Positions 1 through 11,428 of a DNA stretch of 64,000 nt are shown here, in pieces; the stretch's first letter is position 1; every line of letters begins with the position of its first letter. A model generated the notes under the pieces. The model was not told the DNA's origin. It did not search any database and was given only the letters and a program-made list of their open reading frames with translations. The stretch is from G963676205 sp964342525 (lineage in GTDB: Bacteria; Campylobacterota; Campylobacteria; Campylobacterales; Arcobacteraceae): the NCBI GenBank assembly GCA_964342525.1, contig CAYFGQ010000007.1, positions 1-64,000 on the forward strand, given 5' to 3'. The translations under genes and the position numbers were made by a program.

Positions 1-467
1 TAACCTTGTTTTGTTTTATACCATGGATATTCACCTTTTACTTTTGTTTTTACACACTCTATCTCTAATAAATTATTTGCTTTTAAGATATCAAGTAGCT
101 TAGAACTATCATCTGCTTCTTTATATAAATTAAGATCCTTATTGTATATAGTATAAACTTTATCATCATTTATACTTGCTTTTCTATAAATTGTGGTTTT
201 AGGATTAAAACTATTATCTAGGTCTTTAAGAAGCTCAGCAGAGATATATCCACTTTTAGTTTGATACCATGTACCATTGTTTTTGGTATATATTTTTCTA
301 ACTACCTCTACCGTATCATTTTTAGGTCGTACATTTATAATATCCGAATATACAGAGGGTTTCTCCCTTACATTTGCGTCTTCTAATACAAGTGCTTCAC
401 CACTTAATAAAATTGGCAAGCTTATTAATGATAACTTTAATATATCTTTTTTACGTTGTCTTATCAT
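1..467 (-). CDS. SH3-domain exported protein (partial, runs off the left edge)
   Basis: From an ATG at 467 the frame is open leftward for 155 codons to the window edge, so only the N-terminal part is seen. A basic start (IRQRKKD) is followed by a hydrophobic stretch ending near residue 24, which looks like a signal peptide or anchor. Two bacterial SH3-like segments follow: residues about 27-75 begin with the typical NVREKPS motif, and residues about 97-155 contain LYKEADDSSKLLDIL and WYKTKQG. The start lies one base after the stop of the upstream lipoprotein gene, and its ribosome site (GGAGAG, about 472-478) lies inside that gene, so the two are probably translationally coupled. SH3b domains usually bind peptidoglycan or peptides; the exact role here is unknown. 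Confidence 0.75.
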   Translation of the reverse strand, partial: MIRQRKKDILKLSLISLPILLSGEALVLEDANVREKPSVYSDIINVRPKNDTVEVVRKIYTKNNGTWYQTKSGYISAELLKDLDNSFNPKTTIYRKASINDDKVYTIYNKDLNLYKEADDSSKLLDILKANNLLEIECVKTKVKGEYPWYKTKQG

Positions 468-468
468 T

Positions 469-771
469 TTATCTCTCCAAATATGCACTACCACTTAGTA
501 CACATACTTTTTTTGTATCATCACTTAGGTGTCTTAAATCTACTGTTGTAGAAGAGGTGTTCTTTACTAAGGTGTCCCCACTTTGTATTGTTGTAAAACT
601 TAACTCCCCATTACAATCTACTACTGTTACTTGTGTTGTTTTGGATGTAGTGTTTGAACCACTTGAGCTATCTAAACTAAATGATGCATCATTTCCATCA
701 CCACAAGCAGTAAACATTAAAGGAGATAGTATTAAACTAAATCCTATAATTATTTTTTTTATAGTCTTCAT
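469..771 (-). CDS. small exported lipoprotein, unknown function
   Basis: This 100-residue protein has a clear lipoprotein signal: a charged start (MKTIKKIII), a hydrophobic core, and a lipobox ending LMFTAC, so Cys23 would be lipidated. The mature part is rich in Ser, Thr, Asp and Asn, much like the giant exoprotein upstream. It holds two further cysteines, in VVDCNGE and KKVCVLSG, that could pair in the periplasm. It starts 14 bases after the giant gene stops and ends one base before the SH3 gene begins, so all three are probably one transcript. No family recognised. A role as an outer-membrane or periplasmic partner of the giant protein is only inferred from position. Confidence 0.75.
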   Translation of the reverse strand: MKTIKKIIIGFSLILSPLMFTACGDGNDASFSLDSSSGSNTTSKTTQVTVVDCNGELSFTTIQSGDTLVKNTSSTTVDLRHLSDDTKKVCVLSGSAYLER

Positions 772-785
772 CTTATCCCCTTTTC

Positions 786-3700
786 TTAAAACTCTAAGTT
801 ATCATTTATTTTAGTGATTGTTTGTATCTCAACTAAACCATTATTCTCTTTGATTGTTATATTATTATCTTCTGGGTAAGTGATATTATTTGCTACTGTT
901 ATTTGCTCACTTAAGAAGTTATCATTACAATCATATTTTAAGAACTTAGTGATGGATGTTCCATCACTATTAGTCTCTACTTTAGCTTTAACATACTCTG
1001 TTCCTGTAGTACATAAAGTATCTTTACCACTTGCTTCTGTTTCTATTACACCAGATGACTTAATAGTTGTTGTTGCACCTTTTATCTCAGATGTAGCAAT
1101 AGTATCAAAGCCATTACCTTTTACTTCATGACTAGCAGTTCCATCAGGAAGTGCTCTAACAATTGCAGCTACATTATTTGTAGAATCCACTGTTGCATTA
1201 GTTTCAACTGTTCCATTTACATCTACAGTTGTTTTTGCTCCTGCTATTTGTGAAGTTGCTTGAGTTGTATACCCATTTACTTCCACTTTATGTATTGCAC
1301 TTCCATCAGATAGTGCATCTATTTCTATGGCTACAGTTTGATTATTATCATTTGTTGTTTCTACTGTTGTTATAACTTTTGCATTTCCTGATTCATCTTG
1401 GTCTATTGTTGTTTGCGCACCAATAATATCTGATGAAGCTTCTGTAGTAGTTCCATTATTTAACTCTATCTTATGACTTGCTTTCCCATCAACTGTTGCT
1501 TGAACTTCTGCTTTTAGATTAGATGTTGTATCTTGATAACTTGTTGTTACTCCACTTGATGTTACATTTACATCTGCTCCTTCTAAGTTTGATGTTGCTT
1601 CAGTTGTTTTTCCACTTACTCTTACTTCATGTTTTGCTTTTCCATCTATATAGTTATTTATCTGTATAGTTGAACTTCCACTACTTACTTGGGTTGTAAT
1701 TGATCCATCTTCTCCATTACTTGTCCTTGTGATATTTCCATCGGTAACAGAATTATCAATTTGTGTTGTTGATGTAATTGTATTATTTGATGTATCTTTT
1801 ACATCAACTGTTACAAGTCTTGTATTTGATAAATCAACTTGTATCTCTGATATAGATGTTCCACCTGCTGTATTTAGTTTAGCTCCTGCTGCATATATTT
1901 GTGCATCACTATAAGTCACCTCTTGGCTTGAGCTATCTTTATATACTTTTGATGCATTTATATCTCCACTATCTGAATCAATTTTAAAATTTAATCCTTG
2001 TAGTGTTGTAGGGTTTGTGCTATTTTGCTCTAGTGGTGTTGTTGTATCCACATTACCATTTACATCAATGATTACTGTTGCCCCTGGTTTATTTACTGCT
2101 ACAAAGGTTCCATTTACATCTGCTATTTTTGTAATTGTTGATATTGATCCATCACACTCTACTAATCCTGTTACATTTACATCTTTTGAGTTGTTATTTG
2201 TAAAACTTCCTAAGTGTTTAACAATATTATCTCTTGAGATATCTATACTTGCATTTGGTATTTTCATAATCACTGTTGTAATAACTTCATCATTTAGTCC
2301 TTTATTCAGATAGTGTTTAGTTACCATATCTGATCCATCATATGCAATATCTAACTTATAATTACAAGTTTTACCATTTGCTCCTATCAAACTTGGAGTT
2401 GAAATGGTCATATTCCCATCACTAGAAATATTTACATCTGCACCTGGGTTTACTATAGATATTTTATGAGATCCATTACTCTCATTCATATCTATATTTA
2501 ATCCTCCTGTACTTGTGATATTTATATCTACATTTGGATTATTATCATTTATTGATACTATAGTATTATTACTATCATTTATAACAGTAGATGCCTTATT
2601 GATTGGCATTGTTATTTTTGTTGTGCCTTTATCCCCTGGTTTAGCAGTTTTATTAAATGTACTAGTTTGAGTTCCATCTCCATTATCTTTTGGAGTTGAG
2701 CTTCCTTTATCATTTACATCTAGATAATTTTCAATACCATCTTGATCTATATCTCCTCTAAGTTCTACTGAATCAGGTTTACCATCTCCATCAGAATCTT
2801 TATCTTGGAAATTTGATATACCATCATTGTCCACATCAGCATCACTTACACCATTTACTTTAGCTGCTTTTTCAATACTATCTAAGATCCCATCATTATC
2901 ATAATCTAAATCTTGTTTATCATCTATACCATCATTATCACTATCTTTTTCCCTAAAGTCTGGAATGGAATCTCCATCTGTATCACCTTTAAACTCATTT
3001 ACATCTAAGATTCCATCTCCATCAGAATCTGTATCTCTATAATCTGGTATGCCATCTCCATCTGTATCTCTTGAAATTGGTCCCTCAAGGCCATCTGGTA
3101 TTCCATCTTTATCAAAATCAGAAATATTATCATCTTCAAAGATATCATTTATATTTACTGTGATTGTTTGCGTATCATTTAGATCATATATATCTTTTAC
3201 CACAACTTTTACTTTATAAGATACTTTTCCTGATTCATAATTTGGACTAGCACCACTTGCAAAACCTAGAAGTCCATTTGTTTCATTTAGAACAAATGAA
3301 GTACTATCATTTCCATTTACAATATAATACTTTAATCCATCCCCATTAGGATCATTTGCTTCTACAAATCCAATAAGTACGCTATTTTCATCCACATTAA
3401 ATATTGCATTTGAAGTAATTATTGGTGCCTTATTTGTGTTCTTTTCTATATGAACTTTACCATTTTCATTAACATCAATTTTTGATCCTGATTTATAATC
3501 TATATTTGATGTTTCTTGATTATTTGAATCATACTCTTTTACATTTGATGAGCTATCATTATTTACTGTAATCACTGTAGATGTATTATCATCCTTTTTG
3601 ATTGTGTATACTGTCTTATTCTCATCTACTTTTACACTAGTATTATTTCCCTTTGAAATATTTACTATTGTCTTATTTACATCAACTGGATTTGTACTTG

Positions 3701-4648
3701 CATTTATATCTCCATTACTATTTTGTGTGATTGATACATTGGTATCTCCTATAGTGATACTATTTTGTACAGTTCCATTTGTATCTATTGATGTTGTTAC
3801 ATTAAGATCTTTTGATACTTCTACACTTGTATTTGATTCTGCTGTTTTTATTATAGTTTTCACTGTCCCATTTTCATCAATATTTAGTGTTGTGTTTGTT
3901 TCACTTGATGTAATTGTTGTACCAGTATTACTTATATCTACTTTTGTATCTTTTTGAGTTGAGCTTATATCTGCACTTGTACCATTTGATTTTGTAGTAT
4001 TTACATCAACTGATCCATTATTATTTTGAGTGATTGTTGTATTCACTTCATTTGTTGATACTTTTGTCTCCACTGATCCATCTGTTTTTATACTAACATC
4101 TTGTGAAATATTATCTGTTGTTACTTCTGAATCTTTTGTTGGTGTATCTACGGTACTGTTTGTCTCTCCATTTGATCCTATATTTACATTTGTATTATAG
4201 TTCTCAGATGAAGCATTTGTTCCACTTGTATTTACATCTACACTTCCATCTTGGTTTTGAGTTACATTTGCAGTTGTATCTTCTACAGCTACATCTATAC
4301 TCTCTCCATTTGATAGGCTTGCATTTACCTCTTTTGTTCCGTTTGAGTTATTTATCACATTTACTGTAATCTTTGGCTCAGTAACATTTACACTTCCATT
4401 TGGAGCAACACTAATATTTGATCCTGATTTATAATCTGTATTTGATGTTTGTTGATTATTTGAATCATACTCTTTTACATTAGATGTTCCATTATTATTT
4501 ACACTTATCACGGAAGATGTATTATCATCTTTTGTAATTATGTACACTGTTTTATTTTCATCCACTGTTACTTTAGTATTATTTCCATTTTGGATATTTA
4601 CTATTGTCTTATTTACATCAACTGGATTTGTACTTGCATTTATATCTC
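786..4648 (-). CDS. giant exported repeat protein, C-terminal part (cadherin and thrombospondin-3 repeats)
   Basis: This is the 3' part of the giant gene that begins at 14537. The frame is open from the stop at 786 right up to the N gap at 4648. A GTG at 4565 can look like a start, but it encodes the Val of a repeated VDENKTVY motif and homologous coding continues upstream of it. From the gap the protein shows Thr/Asn/Ser-rich short beta repeats (pattern N-T-T-x-x-V-D-x-N-G-x-V), a cadherin domain near nucleotides 3140-3430 (start KAPIITSN, with VDEN and DPNGDG), then calcium-binding thrombospondin type 3 repeats at about 2690-3130 (DKDGIPDG, DTDGDGIPD, DSDGDGILD), then more beta repeats to the C-terminus. 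No LPXTG, porin-like beta-barrel or obvious membrane anchor was seen. Extracellular or cell-surface location is inferred. Confidence 0.8.
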
Positions 4649-4748
4649 NNNNNNNNNNNNNNNNNNNNNNNNNNNNNNNNNNNNNNNNNNNNNNNNNNNN
4701 NNNNNNNNNNNNNNNNNNNNNNNNNNNNNNNNNNNNNNNNNNNNNNNN
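4649..4748. other. assembly gap (100 N) inside a tandem repeat of the giant gene
   Basis: Exactly 100 N, a conventional unknown-length spacer. The bases at its left edge (ending TATATCTC at 4648) recur at 3712, and those at its right edge (starting CTCTCTCC at 4749) recur at 4300. If one repeat copy is collapsed, the true gap is 587 bp and the repeat period 936 bp (312 codons), which keeps the reading frame open across it. Confidence 0.9.
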
Positions 4749-7700
4749 CTCTCTCCATTTGATAGGCTTGCATTTACCTCTTTTGTTCCGTTTGAGTTAT
4801 TTACCACATTTACTGTTGTTGACTTTGGTGCTTCTTTTACTGTTACTTGGAAGTTATAAGATACATTATGCTCACCATCACTAAGGGTAAGATTTACATC
4901 ATGTACACCTATCTCGCTACTTGGTGGGGTTCCTACTAGTTTTATGCTTGTATCTATTTTTTCAATTGTGTGATTATCATATTGAGATACATAAATATTA
5001 CCATTGCTATCAACTCCAATTCCAGTAGGAATATCAATATTTGCTATAGTAGTTACATTACCATCTTTATCTATTTTTCTGATTTTATAATTATTAGCAT
5101 CTGCAACATACATATTTCCCTTACTATCTATATCAATTTTACTAGGGGAATTAAATGATGCTAAGATTCCATTTTCATCATCTGAGCCACGATTTCCACT
5201 TCCTGCTATAGTAGTTACATTACCATTAGTATCTATTTTTCTAATCTTATTATTACCACTATCTGCCACATAAATATTACTACTACTATCTAAAGCAATT
5301 CCATTAGGTGTATCAAAGGAGGCAGAGACTCCATTAGCATCAGATGAACCTCTTATTTTAAATGTCCCTGCCACAATAGTTACATTTCCATTAATATCTA
5401 TTTTTTTAATAACATGATTAAGAGTATCTGCTACATAAATATTACCACTGGCATCTATTGCTATATCTCTTAGTCCAAAAAATCCACTTACAGCTAAAGT
5501 AGTTACATTACCATCTTTATCTATTTTTCTAATTTTATTATTATTTGTATCTGCTACGTAAATATTGTTATTACTATCTACAGCAACTCCATGAGGATAA
5601 TAAAATGATGCAGAAGTTCCATTTCCATTATCTGAGCCTGTACTTCCACTTCCTGCTACGGTAGTTACATTACCATTAGTATCTATTTTTCTAATAAGAT
5701 TATTACCAAAATCAGCTACATAGATATTATCATCACTATCTACAGCAAGTCCTCTAGGATTATTAAATTTAGTACCTGTTCCATGTCCATCATCAGAACC
5801 AGCTTTTCCACTTCCTGCTAAAGTAGAAATAGTATTACTAGAAAAGCTAAGCCACGATGGTAGTATACTATCCTCAGCAACACTCCAAGTTATATTATCC
5901 CCATCTACATCAGTTCCCATAAGAGTATAACTAAAAGAAGTATTTTCAACTCCTTCACTTACACCTGAAGAATCAAAACTAGGAGCATCTGCTACGGATG
6001 TAACATTTATAGTAGCTACATATGCATTTGTAGAGTTTGTCTCACCATCATTTACCTTAAATCCAAATGTTGTATATGGTATTCCATTTCCATTTGCAAT
6101 AGGTTCAAATACTAGCTTTGAGATATCTGTATTACTTATCTCTTGATTTAAAGTTACATCTGTATCATTTAGTTTTAAACTCCCTTTATTTGGTAAAGAT
6201 GTAATAAAGATAGAATTAAAACTATCCCCTTCGTTATCACTAAAGTTAAAGTCATTTACTACAAAGCTTTTATTTGTATCTTCAGCTATTGTGATATTTA
6301 TATCTTTAGATGTGGGAGCATCATTTATATCATTTACAGTTATTTGAAAATTATAAGATACATTATTTTCCCCATCACTAAGAGTAAGATTTACATCATG
6401 TACTCCTATATCTGCGCTAGATGGGCTTCCCACTAGTTTTACATCACTCCCTATTCTTTTAATAACATGATTATAAACTTCAGATATATAAATATTATTA
6501 CCATGAAGTGCAATTCCATGGGGATAATTAACACTTGCTATAGTAGTTACATTTCCATCCTTATCTATTTTTCTAATAAGATTATTATTAGTATCTGCTA
6601 CATAAATATTTCCACTATCATCTATATCAATTCCCTTAGGAGAGCTAAATAATGCCGAGACTCCATTGCCATCAAGAGAACCTCTTTCCCCAGCTTTACC
6701 CGCTATAGTTGTTACATTTCCATCCTTATCTATTTTTCTAATAAGGTTATTATTAGTATCTGCTACATAGATATTTCCACTATTATCTACTGCCAGATCA
6801 TGGGGAGTGGAAAATGAAGCATCAGTACCTATGCCATCCTTAAAAGTCGATATGTTACTTCCTGCTACAGTAGTTACATTTCCATCCCTATCTATTTTTC
6901 TAATAAGATGATTATTAGTGTCTGCTACATAAATATTTCCACTATTATCTACATCAAGTCCTTGAGGAAACCAGAAAAATGCAGCAGTTCCATTTCCATT
7001 GACAAAACCATGTGCTCCACTTCCTGCTATAGTTGATAAAACATCATTACTATCTATTTTTTGAATAAGATGATTATTAGTATTTATCATATGAATATTT
7101 CCATTACTACTTATATCAATTCCACTAGGTCTTCTAATAACTATAGGCAGGCTAGTTACCTTACCATTAATATCTATTTTTCTAATTTTATCATTATTAT
7201 TATCTACCACATAGATATTTCCACTACTATCTATAGCAATCCCTTGAGGAGTAAAAAATCTAGCCGAGGCTCCATTGCCATCAAGAGAACCTTTTTCCCC
7301 AGCTTCGCCCGCTATAATAGAAACTGTAGTTTCCTTACTTAAACTAAGCCATGATGGCAATGTAGTACCAACAGCAATACTCCAATTTATATCATCTCCC
7401 TCTACATCGTTTCCAATAATAGTATAACTATAAGCTAAATTTTCACTTACTGATGTTACTGCTGAGGAATTAATAATTGGAGCATCATTTATATCCTTTA
7501 CATTTATAGTTGTTGTATAAGCACTTGTTGAATTATTCTCCCCATCATTTACCTTAAATCCAAATGATGTATATAAATTTCCATTTTCATTTAATAAAGG
7601 AGTATAAATAAGACTTGATAACTCTGAACTATTTATCTCTTGATTTAAAGTTACATCTGTACCATTTAGTTTAAAACTCCCTTTTGCTGGTAAAGAAGTG

Positions 7701-10700
7701 ATAAAAATAGAGCTTAAACTATCCCCATCACTATCAATAAAGTTAAAATCAACCGTACTAAATGATCTATTTGTATCTTCATCTATTGTGATATTTGCAT
7801 CACTTGCACTTGGAATGGTATCCACTTTTATAGTAAGATTATGCTCAATAGTACTTGTTCCATCTGAAACACTTAAGATCACATGGTGTTCTCCACCATC
7901 ATTATTACTTGGAACTCCATAAAGATTAGGAGCGGTGAGTTTTCTAATTCTATTATTTCCTAAATCTACTATATAAATCTCTCCATTTTTTCCTATAGCA
8001 ACATCATGTGGTGAATTTAGTTTAGCAGATATTGCAAGTCCACCATCTCCTGCAAAACCGCTACCACTACCCCCTGCAATTGTAGAGATATTTCCACTTA
8101 AAAGGTCAATTTTTCTTATTCTATGGTTATTATGATCTGCTATATAAAGATTACCTTTTTTATCAATTGTAATATCTTTAGGAACATTTACATCCATATT
8201 TGTTGCTATACTATAAATATTTCCTGCACTCATAGTTTGATTAAAATAAGTTCCATCTACAGATGGAATCATTCTAACCCTATTTCCAACATTTTCACTT
8301 ATGTAGATATTGTCATTATGATCAATATGCAGACCTGATGGTTCATTTAAAGTTGCTGCTGTGGCAGCCCCTGTATCTCCAGTTGAACTATTTACTCCCG
8401 TTCCTGCTATTGTTGTGGTATTACCATTTATATCTATTTTTATAATTTTATGAGTGCCACTTTCAGAGATATAAAGATTATCTTTACTATCAACAGCAAG
8501 ACCCCGTGGAGCTTGTACCTGTTTAACAACATAAATATTTCCAGCTATCATATCCTTACCATAATATCTCCCACTAACTTTTGGAACTATTTGTACAATA
8601 TTTTCACCATAAGTTGAAATATAAAGATTATCTTTACTATCAAGGGCTATACCAAGAGGAGTATTAATATTTGCAGCTGTAGCAAGTGTACCATCTGTTG
8701 AAGTTTCTGCTGTTCCAGTTCCTGCAACTTTTTCAAGTTTACCTGTAGAAATATCTAACTTTACTACCCTATGATTGGAAAGATCTGCAATGAAAATATC
8801 TCCATTACTATCAATTGCAAACCTTGTTGGAACATTAAAAAGATCCTCAGATACACTTGAAATATAATATTCAGAGGAAAGTTTTAACCAAGAAGGAGCA
8901 TTTGTACCAGCTTTTATACTCCAGTTTAAATCTTCCCCATCAAACTCAACAGCTACTGGTATATAACTAAGATTAGAATCAGCGAGTATTCTTACACTAC
9001 TAGAGCTAGTAACACTTGGAGTATCATCAATTGCATTTACATTTATAGTTGCACTATATGCATTTGTTGAGTTAAACTCCCCATCATTTACATTAAAGCC
9101 AAATACAGAGTATGGTGTTCCATTTCCATTTATTGCAGGTGTAAATACGAGGTTTAAGATATCTGAGCTATTTATCTCTTGATTTAAAGCTATATCTGTA
9201 TCATTTAGTTTTAAAGAACCCCTTGCAGGTAAAGAGGTGATAAAAATAGAATTTAAACTATCCCCATCACTATCACTAAAATTAAAATCATTTACACTAA
9301 ATGATCTATTTGTATCTTCATCTATTGTAAAGCTCACATCACTTGCACTTGGGATAGTATCTACTTTTATAGTAAAGTTATGATCTGTACTATTTTTACC
9401 ATCTGAGACACTTAAGCTTATATTATGCTCTCCCACATCATTCATTGTTGAGGTTCCCAAAAGATTAGGAGCGGTAAGTTTTCTGATTTTATTATTTCCA
9501 TACTCTGAGATATAGAACTCTCCATCTTTTCCTATAGTAATATCATGGGGTCCATTTAGCTGTGCAGATGTTGCAAGACCACCATCTCCATTTGAGCCAC
9601 TACTTCCATTCCCGGCAAATGTTGAGATAATCCCTGTTGAAAAATCAACTTTTCGTATTCTATTATTTTGATAATCTACTATATAAAGATCACCTTTTTT
9701 ATCTACTATAGCAGCCTTAGGTTCAGCAAGTCTAGCAGATGTCGCTACACTGTTATCCCCAGAAGAACCTCTACCTCCATTTGCAAGTCCTGCAATTATA
9801 TAAGTATTTCCAGCACTCATATTTTGATTAAAATAAGTTCCATTTGAAGATGGTACCATCCTAACTCTATTTCCTTCGTTTTCAGTAATATAAAGATTAT
9901 CTGCATCATCAATATGTAAACCTGAGGGTTGCCCTAAAGAAGATACAACGGTTGTACTATTACCACTACTATCTATTTTTACAACTCTACCATGACCACT
10001 CTCTGTAATATAAAGATTATCTGCACTATCAAATGCAAGACCACGTGGACCATTTATATTTTGAATTTTATAAATATATCCAGCACTCATATTTCTACCA
10101 TAATATGTCCCATTAAGCTTTGGGATCATTACTACAACACTCTCTCCTATATCTGAAATATAAAGATTATCTTTACTATCAAGGGCTATCCCAAGAGGAA
10201 GACGCATTGGTGAACTTGTAGCAATCTCACCATCTTTTATATATCCTGGAGTGTTATCTGTTCCAGTAATAGTTGTAAGATTTCCTGATGAAATTTCCAA
10301 TTTTCTGACTCTTTGCGCATTAATATCTGCTATATAAATATCCCCATTACTATCCATAGCAAATCTTGTAGGACCTTTAAGGGCTCCTTCAGGTTCAGTT
10401 TGAGAAACACTAGAGATATAATACTCTGCAGAAAATGTCAACCACGAAGGTAAGGTTGTACCAGCTTTTTGACTCCAGATTAAATTTTCCCCATCCACCT
10501 CAGTAGCTAGAGGAATATATTTATAATCAGAACCTACTAATATTCTTTTAGTAGCACTACTAGTAACAACTGGTGCATCATCTACTGCTGTTACATTTAT
10601 AGTTGCAGTGTATCCATTTGCTGAGTTATTTTCTCCATCATTTACTTTAAATACAAAGCTTGTATATGCTGCCCCATTTTCATTTAAAGATGGAGTATAT

Positions 10701-11428
10701 ACTAGTTTTGAGATATCAGAAGTATTTATCTCTTGATTTTGGGTTATATTTGAATCATTTAGTTTTAAAACACCCTTTTGGGGTAAAGAAGTGATAAAAA
10801 TAGAGCTTAAACTATCCCCATCACTATCACTAAAATTAAAATCATTTGCGCTAAATGATTTATTTGTATCTTCATCTATTGTAAAATTTACATCACTTGC
10901 ACTTGGAAGAGTATTTACACTTATAGTAAAACTATGCTCTACCGTTTGTGTTCCATCTGTAACACTTAGACTTATATTATGTTCCCCTCCATTATTACCA
11001 TTTGGGGTTCCTACTAAGATAGGAGTTGAGACAAATTTTTGAACACGAAAAGTATTATAATCTATTACATAAACACTACCATCAGTACCAACTGCAATAC
11101 CTATAGGATGATTAAACTCTCCATCTGCTACTCCTTTTGTCCCAAATTTTGTAATAAAATTCCCACTATTATCAAAAATTTGAATTCGATTATTCATATA
11201 TTCAGTTATATAAATATTATTATTTTTATCAATAGTAATTGCTTGAGGGGCATCAAATTCCCCATTTCCACTTCCATGTGAACCAAATTGAGTTATATAG
11301 TTACCATTACTATTGAATTTTTGAACTCTATGATTAAAAGAATCAACAACATAGATATTTCCACTACTATCAATAGCGATTCCCCCCCATGGTGTTAAAG
11401 TTTCCATTTCCAGTTCCTGATGAACCAA
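4749..11428 (-). CDS. giant exported repeat protein, middle part (propeller-in-cadherin modules)
   Basis: This frame continues the gene that starts at 14537, after a one-base slip at the G7 tract 11382-11388. The ATG at 11428 is not a believable start, because homology to NHL repeats resumes only at the slip (GIAIDSSGNIYVVD). It encodes NHL-type beta-propeller repeats with a D-S-S/N-G-N-I-Y-V-A-D core, alternating with Tandem-95/cadherin-like domains (core TIDEDTNKSF, DFNFSDSDGDSL, SIFITSLP). Each propeller begins just after LPSWL and ends just before a GTP/GSP..G.HDVNLTLSDG strand, which are normally adjacent in dystroglycan-type cadherin folds. The right side of the gap ends in VNNSNGTKEVNASLSNGE, a repeat that recurs after the gap. 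Calcium-dependent adhesion is a reasonable inference from the domain families, not shown. Confidence 0.8.

Noticed and set aside
374..814. Plus-strand open frames over the lipoprotein and SH3 genes
   Set aside because: They are antisense shadows of the minus-strand genes, hydrophobic by reading the reverse of Asn/Ser/Thr codons, without ribosome sites.
4565..4565. GTG start for a separate 1,259-residue gene
   Set aside because: The Val belongs to the repeated VDENKTVY motif and the same frame continues with matching repeat sequence up to the gap.
4970..5158. Short Ile/Asn-rich plus-strand frames inside the propeller region (also at 6467, 7061, 8123 and 11039)
   Set aside because: They recur once per NHL module because the minus-strand repeat recurs; they are shadows.
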